Positions 12,601-27,600 of a stretch of 64,000 bases of DNA are shown one piece after another; the stretch's first letter is position 1; the number at the start of each line of letters is the position of its first letter. The translations under genes and the position numbers were made by a program. Origin of the DNA: Leuctra nigra (lineage: Eukaryota; Arthropoda; Insecta; Plecoptera; Leuctridae); the NCBI GenBank assembly GCA_934045905.1, contig OW203769.1, positions 29,893,910 through 29,957,909 on the forward strand, written 5' to 3'. The notes beneath the pieces were generated by a model, which searched no databases, was not told the DNA's origin, and saw only the letters and a program-made list of their open reading frames with translations.

Positions 12601-15600
12601 TATTTGTTATAGTTTATTGTATTAGTTTATTTTTAGTTACAGTTTTTATGTAAAATTTGGTCTATTAATATTATTGGTGCTACTTTTTGGAGTTCCTCAA
12701 AGAGTGAGAGTTTTATTTAAAACCCCTTTTGTGTATTTTTGTTTTTTATGCAAGACGCGAACGCATAAAATTTAGAGCAACATCTAATAATATTTCCATG
12801 CATTCTTCTTGCATGGTCAAGAAACCATGCGTCAAGGCTATTAAGTGATAAAGAGATAAGGACACGCAAGGATATGCAAGAGTTATGATGTTGGTCAGAG
12901 TCCTTATTCTATTACGAAAACAAAATCATTTCGGTATGAAATCAATTCATGTCAATTATCCTTACGACCGTGAAATGGTTTCATATTGAAATTAATTCGG
13001 TTTCGATACAGAATATGGCCCAGTCACATATGCATCTCCATTTGTATGATTTCCTTAACTTTAGCTAAAATAAATTTTCATATATTTTGATATCACCAGT
13101 TTTCAGTGCTGAAATTTTAGATTTCCGTTATTTTTTTACGCGGAGTGTTTTTAATGGGGATATGATTTCATTAAAGTCCAAATAAATTTGTATATTTTTT
13201 AATAAGTACCATTGCCATTAAACATTATTTATCACGTAAAAGTCTGTAATTGCTTCAGTCCCGGATATTTACCTAAGCTGAATAAAACAATAAAATATAA
13301 CATTATAATATTAACTCAGTCCTCAGATAAAAAAAGCCCAGATTTTAAAAACAAGAAAAATTGATTTGCCAATACCTAAAGATATCAATTTGATCATTGG
13401 ATCGAATAACACTTTTTGGATAATACTACCTATACTCATATGTCCTCAGATTTGGTTGGTATCAATGCTGCTGACGAATACAGCTACGAAGGAAACACAG
13501 GTAAGATAATCCTCCTCCAATCACAGTTAGGCAATCTTTACAATAATAAAAATTCGGGGAACAAACTTCGGGGCGCATTTAATCGAATGAATGACGAATT
13601 ATACTCCAATGTTGTTTCTCACTTGCACTGTCCAGGGATGTGATCCCATAAAATACCAACTCAGTTCTCACGTGACAATGTTCTCATCTCAATGTTATTC
13701 ACAGCCTTCTCGGATGGGATGAGAAGCTTTCACTCGACAACTACTTACATGATCGCACACTGACATTTCCAACACTCGCTAACACTGACAAAAAGTAAAT
13801 GTAGTGTTTTCAATCAGAATTCTCGATTGGTTGAATCGTGAAGGTTAACTGTATTTTCGATCGATAGAAATTTTGCATGGCTTTGAGACAAACATTTAAA
13901 GTACAGTTACAAAATAATAAATATCATGAAAAATGAACTAAGAATTAAAACAGAGATAAACGCGATTTTCTATTGACATAAGCATGGGCGAGATACGAAA
14001 TCCTGTGTTTACGTAATTAATTACATTTTGGTTTAATGTGAAAGTTACAAGTTCGAGTATCAGGCTGCGTAAACATTGTTGGTCTTCATGTTTTTTTCAC
14101 CTCTAACAGAAAAAAGCAAAACGGACAAGTCGCATTTTGAAATGAAGCTCCTCGTTTTAGTTTAAATGCGATGCGTTGCAATGCCTGTGCTCGCTCATCA
14201 ACGCGTCACACAGAGCGTTATCCTAGGATTGAGCATGATTCTGGCTCCTCAGGGCCGGCGAATTGGGGCGGCCAGTGCAACACGGGCCAGGAGCAGTCGC
14301 CCATCAACATCATGACGAGATATACAGTCGACGGCTCCAACGACTGGAGGCTCCAGCTGAGTGGATTTCAGAATACACCGCAGGGTGCCACCTTAAAGAA
14401 CTCTGGGGGCCATACAGGTACTTGAACGACTTAAAGCCCTATCACACTGGGTTGCAAACCCTGGTTGGTACACGCGGCTGCAAATAGAAAATTCTCTATT
14501 CTGAAGTTCTAACAATTTGTTGTGGTACATTTTACATCAACCCAAACCGTTGCGTGTGATAGGCTTTTGCCTCTTTTTGCAACAAAAGTTTTTAGCCGCG
14601 GTGTGCAGCCACGGGTTGCAACCCGTTTTTTAATCCCCCCCCCCCCCCCACCCCTCACCATAACGAAATCAGAGCATCATCCAAGCAATCAACATAGTTA
14701 AAAGAATATGTGAACAAGAAATAAAAAGAGAGGCAGGTCAGGTCCAAAACATACTTAAATGATTGAAATCGAGTTACAATTTAAAACATTTCCCGAGGCT
14801 ATGCGCCCGGACCATACAGTCATTTATATTTCTCTAAAATACTCAGCGATTAAATAGAATGACCTTGAACTCAAATTTTCTTTAGGGCTGCGCACCCCTC
14901 CCCCCTTACCGATTTGTCACCCTGCATACTCCCTTGTGGTGACATGAGTCATTGTGTAAGATATTAATTCAATATAACAGTATTTGTTGACATCAGTCAA
15001 ATGGCAATTGATAGGTCTTACATAAGTGTGCAACGCAATATCGAGACATTTGACTTCCGGCCTTCTACCTCTAATGTCCAGACTGTTCCCGCAGCTGCTG
15101 TGACCTTGAAGGACGGCGACAGATTCACCCTGCAGCTCAAGGGCGAGACCTACAAGTTCTTGCAACTTCACTTCCACTGGGGCAGATCGGATTTCAACGG
15201 CAGCGAGCACAAGATCGACGGGGGAAGCACGGCGGGGGAGATGCATCTGGTGTTCATCAAGAACAAGTTCAACGACTTGGAGGAGGCGACGGCAGACAGG
15301 ATGGGGGTCGTGGTGCTGGCGGTGTTCCTACAGGTCTGTACTTGACTCAGCAGGTCTGTACTTGGGGCAGCGAGCACCAGATCGACGGGGGAAGCACGGC
15401 GGGGGAGATGCATCTGGTGTTCATCAAGAACAAGTTCAACGACTTGGAGGAGGCGACGGCTGACAGGATGGGGGTCGTGGTGCTGGCGGTCTTCCTACAG
15501 GTCTGTACTTGACTCAGCAGGTCTGTACTTGGGGCAGCGAGCACCAGATCGACGGGGGAAGCACGGCGGGGGAGATGCATCTGGTGTTCATCAAGAACAA

Positions 15601-18600
15601 GTTCAACGACTTGGAGGAGGCGACGGCTGACAGGATGGGGGTCGTGGTGCTGGCGGTCTTCCTACAGGTCTGTACTTGACTCAGCAGGTCTGTACTTGGG
15701 GCAGCGAGCACAAGATCGACGGGGGAAGCACGGCGGGGGAGATGCATCTGGTGTTCATCAAGAACAAGTTCAACGACTTGGAGGAGGCGACGGCAGACAG
15801 GATGGGGGTCGTGGTGCTGGCGGTCTTCCTACAGGTCTGTACTTGACTCAGCAGGTCTGTTCTTGGGGCAGCGAGCACCAGATCGACGGGGGAAGCACGG
15901 CGGGGGAGATGCACATGGTGTTCATCAAGAACAAGTTCAACGACTTGGAGGAGGCGACGGCTGACAGGATGGGGGTCGTGGTGCTGGCGGTCTTCCTACA
16001 GGTCTGTACTTGACTCAGCAGGTCTGTACTTGGGGCAGCGAGCACCAGATCGACGGGGGAAGCACGGCGGGGGAGATGCATATGGTGTTCATCAAGAACA
16101 AGTTCAACGACTTGGAGGAGGCGACGGCTGACAGGATGGGGGTCGTGGTGCTGGCGGTCTTCCTACAGGTCTGTACTTGACTCAGCAGGTCTGTACTTGG
16201 GGCAGCGAGCACCAGATCGACGGGGGAAGCACGGCGGGGGAGATGCATCTGGTGTTCATCAAGAACAAGTTCAACGACTTGGAGGAGGCGACGGCAGACA
16301 GGATGGGGGTCGTGGTGCTGGCGGTCTTCCTACAGGTCTGTACTTGACTCAGCAGGTCTGTACTTGGGGCAGCGAGCACCAGATCGACGGGGGAAGCACG
16401 GCGGGGGAGATGCATCTGGTGTTCATCAAGAACAAGTTCAACGACTTGGAGGAGGCGACGGCAGACAGGATGGGGGTCGTGGTGCTGGCGGTCTTCCTAC
16501 AGGTCTGTACTTGACTCAGCAGGTCTGTACTTGGGGCAGCGAGCACCAGATCGACGGGGGAAGCACGGCGGGGGAGATGCATCTGGTGTTCATCAAGAAC
16601 AAGTTCAACGACTTGGAGGAGGCGACGGCAGATAGGATGGGGGTCGTGGTGCTGGCGGTCTTCCTACAGGTCTGTACTTGACTCAGCAGGTCTGTTCTTG
16701 GGGCAGCGAGCACCAGATCGACGGGGGGAAGCACGGCGGGGGAGATGCACATGGTGTTCATCAAGAACAAGTTCAACGACTTGGAGGAGGCGACGGCTGA
16801 CAGGATGGGGGTCGTGGTGCTGGCGGTCTTCCTACAGGTCTGTACTTGACTCAGCAGGTCTGTACTTGGGGCAGCGAGCACCAGATCGACGGGGGAAGCA
16901 CGGCGGGGGAGATGCACATGGTGTTCATCAAGAACAAGTTCAACGACTTGGAGGAGGCGACGGCAGACAGGATGGGGGTCGTGGTGCTGGCGGTCTTCCT
17001 ACAGGTCTGAAGCTGCGTTCCCATACTTCGCTTTCGTTTCGCATTCGGTTCGCTTTCGCAAAATGGCTACCTTTTAACACAGAAAATCGTCCATGTTTAA
17101 TTTCGTCCCCGAAATGCAAAAATGTTGGACCAACTTCAACTTCGACAAAACCGAAACGCGCGAAATCCGGAAGTGATGCGATATATCGAATCTCCATTTC
17201 CGGTCGACCTCGAGCTTATATTCGAAATTCGATTAATAAACATATGTTTTGACGTTTTGACGTTTCAACTTTCAAGTTTCACTTTTTCCGCATTTTCTTG
17301 CCGTTCTTGCTTATTATCTGATTATTATCCGTCATTTTGTTTTCAACTATTGGCAGAATACTATTTATGTTTCGCGTATCCATGGATACGCGAAACGCGC
17401 GAAACAGAAATTATGGAAACGACTACAAACTTCGCGACGCGAAAGCGAAACGAAAGCGAAGTATGGGAACCCAGCTTGAGAATAGATTCGAGAATATGCT
17501 CTAGGAATCTTTTATGTAACGGTACCGGAATCCTGTGCAGGACCTAGAGCTTAAGGTCGATGAACTATTGACGCAGACGGACGACGCGGACGGACGACGG
17601 AGACGGATACGATGTTTAGTATGACATATTCACTCAGGCTGTTCACAATCGGACGTGGACGGACGACGACTTTAACATTGTATCCGTCTCCGTCGTCCGT
17701 CCGCGTCCTCCGTCCGCGTCAATTGTGCATCGGCCTTTAGGTATGACGTCTGCGTCGTCCGTCCGCGTCCGAATTGTGGACAGCATAGTGAATTTGTCAT
17801 ACCTAAACATCGTATCCGTCGTCCGTCGTCCGTCTGCGTCAATTGTGCATCGGCCTTAACTTTAGTCACTCTCTTCTGTCCCCAGTTGCCTAACTTCAAC
17901 CGCTACTTGGCCGCCTTCACAGACAACATCCGCGCTGTCGTGGAAGTGGACTCTACGTACGAGCTGAAGCGAATGCCGCCACTTCGCAACTTCTTGCCTG
18001 ACGACGTCGACAACTTCTTCACCTACCAGGGCTCCTTGACGACGCCGCCGTGCGCGGAGGCGGTGGTGTTCGTGGTGTTCAGGGACACCATTCCAGTGGC
18101 CCGCGATCAGGTCAGAGTTTCACGAGATATTGTTCATAGACACTCCAGACGATGGGACAGTTACACAAGAACGTGCATAGCATTAAAATATTCAGTCAAT
18201 TAATCGCAGACTTATGAATAATCAAATTAATTTAACAGTACCAAAATTTAAAGTTTAACGTTTGTCTGATCATGTTCATTTTTTGCATGATCATTGAAAC
18301 CAACTAATCGTTAATGTTACTGTTCAGCCAAGTTTTCAGCCCAATCGTTAGAGAATGTACGGTACTTATTGACATTTAAAATATGTAATGTCAGAAGAGA
18401 TTTTATCGTCATTTAATTTACTGTGCAACTTAGACCTGATTTTCTTTATGGATTCAGTCAGAGTGTATAGATGGCTATTCTCAGTTTCAATGAAGTCAGG
18501 TAATCGTGACCAAAAGTGCACATGTGGTAAAAATTTGAGATTAATCGGTTCAGCCGTTTAGGCTGTGGCCTGTTTACCGGATTTTAGCTCCAGGGGCCAG

Positions 18601-21600
18601 ATTCACAAAAAGAATTATCTCCTAATACGTACTATCTTGGGTATTATCTTTCATTTAACATAGTGATTTTGATATTAAATCAAAAAATAATACGTATTAG
18701 CAGATAATACTTTTCGTGAATCCAGACCCAGCCTACTAAAATTATTACTGATTATGAAAACAGCCCTAAAACACGTTTTTCACGGCCCTCTAGCTCACAA
18801 AGAGCGTAACCTATTGTCCCCAAATTTGGTGTAGGGTGGGACATAGCTTGAAATTAAGATATTTCGCAACAATGTGTGATTTCCCAATTTTAAGATCCAG
18901 TAGGACGAAAATGCCACTTAGATGCTTACAGTAAAAGTGGGGTTGCTCCAGCCTTTTTATAAGAGAGTGTGCGCGCCGTACGACTTGGCTGGCGTAGAGC
19001 GATCGCTCCACTAGATTCAATTCACTAAGTTTTCAGTGCGTTACGTTATTCCAGTTGATGTTGCGCGTTTAGGTACTCGCTCATCAACGCGTTACACAGA
19101 GCGTGTTCCTATAATATTCCGATGTAATTATTGTGTTCTGTTCCAGATTAACACGTTCAGGCAGCTGAAGACATCCAACGGAAGACTGACGCGAAATGTC
19201 CGTCCCGTTCAGCCTCTTAACAGGCAAAGGCAGGTCTACAGCGTGAAGCAAGGGGGCTGGTTTTGGTGGGCGACTCATTTATTCTGGTAGTCGCTTCATT
19301 GAAGATCACGTAGCTGGACTTTCTTTGACCATTTATTACGTTGTAAAATAATGCACTCTGAACAATCATAACTACAGATATTTTGATTGCAACTGTGTAT
19401 ACATTTCGTGAGCACAACATGTAATATTATAAGTACCAGCATTATTACACACTTAATTCCATTGTTTTCAATAACATTGTTCCACAAATAAATAAACTGA
19501 AACAAAACAATGACTAATGTTTTTGACAATTGCTCCAACATGTCCCCAGGGTTTTTGCTAGGGTGTACGAGTGGGGGTCATTGTATTCGCGGACTCCAAG
19601 GGTTATCGTAGTGTGAGTTTCTAGAGTACACATTCAATTGTGTGACCTTTTAGGCATACAAAATGTTAGCATGATTGTGTCATTATTGTATAAGATATCG
19701 CCAAATAAGCTAGTCAACCTAGAAGAACATTTCAATTGGGAAGTTTCCTGTAACTTAGATTTCAGAATAATAGTTATTTTATTGTAGTTGGGATGTTGCT
19801 GAACACAGATATAGTATTATTTTTGTTGTGTGACGAATAGTTTTCGAGAAATTCTGTTACAAAGTTTGATAAATTTCTTCTAAATTTAAAACAGAATAAA
19901 TTGACATGACATCACAAAATTCTTCAATTGCCATGGTAACAAACTGTATCACCATGGTAACACATTGTTGTGGACTTAGAAATGACATCACGTTCCTGAT
20001 TCTAGTAACATGTCGTTTTTCCCGCCAAAATATTTCGTGCCATTTCAAATTGATTTTTATGAATGAAAATTTTACATTTTTCGAGGGTTATGTGTGTTCA
20101 TCATTATAACTTATGCTGATATTTACAAATTTACTGCAATAAAATTTCACGAAACTTCCCTAGTGTTGCACCGTCATCAAGTTCTTTCAAAATCAATGAA
20201 AATCACCTCAAACAGTATTGGAAAAGATTTGTCGATGGAAAACCATGCAACAGTCCCCGTAAACATTAAAATCTCTTCCAAAATGGTTTGAGGTGTTTTC
20301 CTTGACTTTGAATTAATTTGATGGCGGTGTTATACTCAATTTGACCATTTAAAGTCCTTCGAGGTTGACTTACTTATTTGACGATATCTTATACAATAAT
20401 GACACAATTATTCTACAACTTGGTAGGTATGCTTCAAAAAGTTCACTCAATTGAACTATGTGCTCTAGAAACTCACACCGCTACTATAACCCTTTGAGTC
20501 CGCGAATATAATTACCCCCCCTCGTATTTGAGGCAGGGTCTGTTAGTATTCTGCTCCTTGGATGCACACACTCAAGAGATGGTTTTGTTAATTTTTACTC
20601 GTCGAGTCTTTGCTTGACCTAATAGGCCATGAATCATCCTGATAGTGCCTTGTGTGTGATAGTTAGTAATTGTAGAGCAGGCTCACTCTAATAACTTATT
20701 ATCGCTATTGCATGCTGATGATTCTTCATGTGACCAAGAATCTACCCACGTCATTCATGTGAGTGACCAATAAGTCTTCAGAGCCTTGTCTGTGATATCT
20801 CGTATAATTGTAGAGCAAGAACACGGTGCATAGCGCAGTTGTGTTTAATTACAGTGACATAGAACTTCTGCTAAGATAATGTCATGTAATATGTGATATG
20901 TATACCTATATAACTGGCGTATGTTTGCCAAGCTGTCACTCGACAGAGATCTTCTTTCTCATATCAATCATGGACTTCCAGATGTCAGTCATGTTAGCTG
21001 TCATTGCTGTGATAATGTGTGGTAAGTTATACGGTTATACATTAGAATTGCTTTTATTATAACATCTATATAATCCTCTTTTCAGAATAGTCACTAGGAA
21101 AACGCTCTGTATAACGCGTTTATGAGCGAGCACGGACACCCGCAACACCTCGAACCGAAAATATGTCTATCGAAAATATCATTAAAAGCCAATAATTCTC
21201 GAAATTAGTCAGACTTGTAGGCATAAAAATCTCAAAATATTCCTAAAGTATTAGTCCCAATAGCCATGCAAAGTTTTAAGTTGATCGATTGAACCTTTAT
21301 GATTAAAATGTTCCTTGTTAAAATTCAAAAATCATAGGATATATTTAAAAAAATATACCTGGGACCACTCATATGATAAAAGTGTGTGTACTTACACAAT
21401 ATTAGACGATCTGTTGAACGGTCATATCAGTTTCATACGTTTGAAAGTTTCTGCTCTAACTACCTTGGAACTATAAAGAGTCGAAGAAGCCGTGATCAAC
21501 ATTTTCGAGAAATTTGACAGATAAAGTGGCTATCACACTGGGTTGCAACCCACGGTTATGGACCAAATTTTCAATATGCGCATGTTTAAAGACTAAAATT

Positions 21601-24600
21601 GGTCTCTGCACATGTGCAGAATGATCACGTGATCCATACACGTGTTCCAACCACGGGTTGCAACCCAGTGTGATAGCCACTTTACACGCAAAATGTCAGT
21701 AAAATGTCAATAACTTTTGGATTTAAACACAGATAAGTCTGAAAATTGTCAAAAATACAGATAATGTTGGTCCCAATGACCATGCAAAGTTTTAAGTTGA
21801 TCGGTCATATGGTTCTAGTTTAAATTTCAAAAATCATATGAAAGATTTTTTTAAATTTTAACCAATGGGAGGATTTGGGTGAAACTTTGTATGATTGGGT
21901 AAAATGTTAGTGGTAATGACTTGTCAAAATTTCAAATTGATAAAACAACCCAATCGAAAGATTTTTTTTAAAATTTGAACCAATCACGGGATCCCGTTCA
22001 AAAACGATCCCAGGGACCGCATAGAGTACGTTAGTATGTGTACAAAATATCAGATTGATTGCTTGAGCGGTTTGACCTGGAGTGTGACCACAAAAAAAAT
22101 ACAAAAAAAAAACACACAGAGAAAGTGCCATAAGAGTACCGTGGTGACGCTCGCTACGCTCGCTCAATAATCATCATAACGTTGTTGTATAGACGTTATA
22201 CATCTAATTTGGTTGGGTCGGTATTACGATTAGTTTAACCTACAGTTAGCTTAAGCTCCACTTCAGAAACCTTGGTTTATAACTGTTATACTGCAATTTA
22301 ATTCCGGGACTTATTACTCGGTTCAAAATTAACCTCATGCTACATGGACTGCAGTTTTTTAAATCTTTGCCGCAATAATTAAACGTAATACACCACATTT
22401 CCCGAAGTGGAGCTTAAGTAAACTGAAGATTAGTGTATAAGGTGATTAGTGTAACTTCCATGGAGTCAGGATGATAGGAAGGATGTGCGTTGTGAAAAAT
22501 ATCCGACAGAACCGGGGCCTCTCACTTGCCGGGCGAGAGCTCTACCAACTGAGCTACCCGATCGGACGGACGGACATTAGACACAATGCACTGATAAGGG
22601 TTAGAGATCTCCGAGGAGAATGGAATGAAGGTAGACAATGCTCACTACGAACTGTCATACCACCGGTGATATTCTTCACAAAGCACATCCCCTCCTATCA
22701 ATTTCACCCATGTTGTTAACTTTTAATTATATTTTTATGTTGAACTGAACGAGGTCAAATTGATAATTTTAAAGCAACATTATTAATTGTTATTATTCTC
22801 CGAGTTAATTACGAAATTTTAGCACCAAGCGACAACTCAGCACTCAATGACATTTCAAAGATATTTCGTTGAGCTTCAAAATATCATCACTGCATCCAAC
22901 CAGTGGTTTTGTATATGGATGTCCGTCATGTGATCTCACATAATGTCGTCATGTGATCTCATGCGATCTCACGCCATCATGTGAACTACTTGTGTCCTCA
23001 GGGCTGAGTGCCAACGCTGAGGATGATCCCACCGCCAAGTACAGCTACGAGGGAGACTCAGGTAAGAAATAAGCCGAGTTCTTCACACGTCACTGAGAGG
23101 CCCATTCCCACAAGACGATCAAGTCCCCGTGTCGTCTCGTTTCACGTGATACGGGCTCACTGCACACTGGAGTGCTATTTATTTAACACGGTAGTAACGC
23201 CGTATCAATGGGGTTGTTCCCTGCCATATGCTCTCACTCGCAGCGCTAGCAGCAATGGAGGTGTCTCTCTCTGATTGGTTGGTTTCTGAATCCAAGATCT
23301 CTGAATCAAACTCCCGCCAAGGTTTAAAACCCTTCCATTCCGCTAGATGCATTTTGATTGGCTCTCTCCCCGGACGATTAGAACAGCAGCGCCATCTACA
23401 ATAGTTTTGCGTGAACAACCCCATTGACACGAGACGACAAGGAAATTTAGAATATCCCTTCAGAGGACAACTGAGGTCTATTCTAATTCTATTTTTGTCA
23501 AATTCCGTTGATTGGTTCAAATTTAAAACACATTGTGTTCTGAGCTAGTTAACAATCGTCAAGGTCACCCAGGCCAATATTCTGTCAAATTTGACGAAGT
23601 TTCAGCCAAATCCTCAATTGATTTAAATTTAAAAAAAAATACTTCTGATTGATCGAAAATCAAAATGTTTCAAACAAGTTCCAACTTTGCATGGTGATCC
23701 AAGACCAACATTACCTATTTTACACATTTCCAGCCCAATCGGAATAATATTTACTGAGTTATTCATAGCTTGCACGAACTTCATTTGTTTTATATCAGCA
23801 ATTCTAAAAATGGAATGTTTCTCCCAAGGACGGACATTTTGTTGGCACATTGACGGGTCATATTTAACTTAAAATGGAGGTAAATCGATGTATTAATGAT
23901 TTCTCTGGAGTCTACAACTGCCCAGGTAACTATTAAAGTATCAAATATTGCCAAAAAGCACAGAATCACAGCGATTCTGAATCGTGTCATCAAGATGGTC
24001 GCCAACTATGAGATGATGTCACGTGCAGCAAACTAGGAATACACAATTTTAGAGTTTTGACATTGCTGTCAAATGAGATTCATCAAGTACCAAGTGGATC
24101 GTGTTTGACTGGTGATATTGCACGTACCGGTGCTCGCTCATCAACGCGTTGCCCTAGGCGTCTTCCTAGTACTGATTGTTGTCCCAGGTCCCGACCACTG
24201 GGGTGAGAACTACCCCACGTGCAAAGACGGCAAGGAACAGTCCCCGATCAACATCGTCACCAAGGACACAGTTGACGGCAACAAGGATTGGAAGCTCACA
24301 TTCAAAGGGTTCGACAAAAAGCCGGACAATGCTACCATAAAGAACTATGGAGGTCACACTGGTAAAAATTCCAAATTCCATAATTCATTTAGACATAGGT
24401 ATTTCTCTAAAAAATATTGATATCCCTATAATGTTCTCCAAATTAAAACAGTAGCTATATTATGTTTGCATTTCTTAAATATTTTTTGGAAAAGAGTCAA
24501 GTCAACGCATTAATATTACATTTATTAAGAAAGCAAAGAGAGAGACATCTGTTGGTGACATTGGGTACTTTGTATTTGCTTTCCAGTTAAAGCTTGCTAA

Positions 24601-27600
24601 ACATCAAACTTCAACAAAACGTCGAAAAGAAAGTTTATTTTATAATGTTATTGTACACTTTCGTTGCTCAAATAAGTAATAATCAGGTTTCGCAAATGAA
24701 TGTATTTAGATGGCAGCGGTGTTTTGACACTGACATGTGATAATCTTCACCCAGAATGCAATGCGACTGAGCATGCGCTCTGACTTTCTTAAATGACTAA
24801 TCAAAACGTGACATCTTTGCTGTCGGAACCCCGCTGTAAACAAATACACCGGCCCTCTCTCTCTAGCTACAAACATATCCGCTGGAGTGAACCACGTACC
24901 TATAACCCCCACTCCCCAGGGTTGTCAAGACTTTCCCCGACCCGGCAGGCTTTTTCGGGTAAAGCCCACGTGAAAAAGACCGCGGGTTTTTTATTTTACC
25001 AAAAGTGTTTTTTTTTCACAAGAAAACATGAAAAGATATCTTAATAAGATTTGGTATTCAACCATTATTTATTTCAATTTAAATCACTTCTCAAATTAAT
25101 AAAGAAAAGTGAATTACATCGTATTATGTAAATATCCATAAGGTTATGATGTGCATAGGTATAGTTATAAGAGGGTAGTCCCTGATCCAATGAACCAAGG
25201 AATCCCAACCAATACAACCAATATGCATAGATCGTAATTTATATTGAAAATGACTTAAAATGTTAATAATTAAAAACATTAAAATTAAAATTAAAAAAAG
25301 GAAAAAACGAAAAAGCCCGTAAAAATCTACTTAACCCATTGAGCAAATTAATGTTGAAACCCCCGTGTTATTTCCAACGCTGCCTAACCCCGTTGCAGCC
25401 GAGGTGTACGTGTCCGACAGCGACAAGATCACTCTGGAGCTGCACGGCGCGACGTACAAGTTCTATCAGCTGCATCAGCACTGGGAGAGCAACGACAGGA
25501 ACGGCAGCGAGCACCGGGTGATCGACGGCAAGAGCACCCCTGACGGCATGCACATGTCCTTCATCAAGCCGGAGTACGACGACGCGTTGTCGGCGGGCGA
25601 GGCGGACAAGGACGGCGTGGTCATTCTCACGGTCCTGTTCAAGGTTAGTATTTCACGCTGTCGGCGGGGGAGGCGGACAAGGACGGCGTGGTCATTCTCA
25701 CAGTCCGTTTCAAGGTTAGTATTTCACGCTGTCGGCGGGGGAGGCGGACAAGGACGGCGTGGTCATTCTCACGGTCCTGTTCAAGGTTAGTATTTCACGC
25801 TGTCGGCGGGCGAGGCGGACAAGGACGGCGTGGTTATTCTCACGGTCCTGTTCAAGGTTAGTATTTCACGCTGTCGGCGGGCGAGGCGGACAAGGACGGC
25901 GTGGTCATTCTCACGGTCCTGTTCAAGGTTAGTATTTCACGCTGTCGGCGGGGGAGGCGGACAAGGACAGCGTGGTCATTCTCACTGTCCTGTTCAAGGT
26001 TAGTATTTCACGCTGTCGGCGGGCGAGGCGGACAAGGACGGCGTGGTCATTCTCACGGTCCTGTTCAAGGTTAGTATTTCACGCTGTCGGCGGGGGAGGC
26101 GGACAAGGACGGCGTGGTCATTCTCACGGTCCTGTTCAAGGTTAGTATTTCACGCTGTCGGCGGGCGAGGCGGACAAGGACGGCGTGGTCATTCTCACGG
26201 TCCTGTTCAAGGTTAGTATTTCACGCTGTCGGCGGGTGAGGCGGACAAGGACGGCGTGGTCATTCTCACGGTCCTGTTCAAGGTTAGTATTTCACGCTGT
26301 AGGCGGGCGAGGCGGACAAGGACGGCGTGGTCATTCTCACGGTCCTGTTCAAGGTTAGTACCTATTTCACGGCAAAAATTCGTCTAAAGAGTTAAAAAAA
26401 AACATTCTAGCGGTTGCCAACCGGTGGTCCGCGAGAAAATTTATGTGGTCCAGCGCCCCGGTCCAGCGCGGGGGCCCTACCCCCAGACCCCTATTGTCTC
26501 CCTCACCAATCGTATTTCCCGTCATACGTATTTTACGCGCCTGAGTGGTCCGCGAGGTCCAAAAGGTTGGCGACCGCTGTTCAATATCGCATACAAATAT
26601 ACAACCTAGAGGATATTGCTACAAAACTATCACGTGACCTTCAGATCGACCGGCGTGCGCTGGGCAGTGCACGCACAATCGCAAACAAACAATGAACTAA
26701 CAGACAAATGGAGAAAGTCGCTGATAGTAGAGAAAGTAGACGCTGGCTAAACTCCATCCCCTCTTCTCTCCCCCAGTTGAGTTACTTCGCGAACAAGAAG
26801 CTGTCCCCCATCACTGACGCCATCCCGAAGGTCGTGGAAGTTGACTCCAAGGCCGACGTGAATGGAATGCCGTGCCTGAACGACCTCCTGCCCAAGAACG
26901 TGGACAACTACTTCACCTACCACGGGTCGTTCGTCACGCCTCCGTGCACGGAGTCGGTGATCTACGTCATCTTCGAGGACCCCATTTCAATATCCCAAGG
27001 CCAAGTGAGCCCATTCGCTTCTTATTATGTGCAAAGTGCTTTCATGCCTTTTGGTTCCGTTTTTTTTTGTTATTATTTTATGATTAATTCTGGATTCTAA
27101 ACAGAGCCAGGATCCACTATATTGACAATGTAATAGAGAAGAGAATGGAGTATTTGAAACCCGGTACTGGCATGTAGCCTTATTCTAAGAAAGATACCAA
27201 GGTGCTTAACGTCCTATCCGAAGGACGGTGTGACATTCACAGCACGGGCCTCCACAACCCGCGCCGTCGAGAGACTGATAACAGGTGGAGGGAGGTCGTC
27301 ACACTAACCCCCAAACACCCCAGTCTCTCTGGAAGATCTTTATGACTAATAGTGATAATGTATCATACCAATTTAACTATAGTCATAATTAATTGCATGC
27401 TTGTAATGCAAAATCGAGAGATATTTTTTTATTCATAAGTGGGTGTAGCTTTAATAGGATGTTCACATGATCAGTCTGATAGTATATTAGAAACACTTTT
27501 TAATGATTGCTTCGTACCTTGTTAAATAGGCGCCGGTTATTCAACAAAACCGCGCAAAACTATGACATTTCCGATACGATATTGGAGACTAAACACGTTA

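Noticed and set aside
15696..17252. Plus-strand open frames of 105-184 residues in the 167 bp array as extra CA exons
   Set aside because: Wrong frame for CA or no proper acceptor with pyrimidine tract before each copy. In the CA frame each unit ends at a donor followed by TGA.
22500..22575. A functional tRNA gene on the minus strand
   Set aside because: A-box is good but the B-box is degenerate, there is no U33, and acceptor-stem pairing is not evident.
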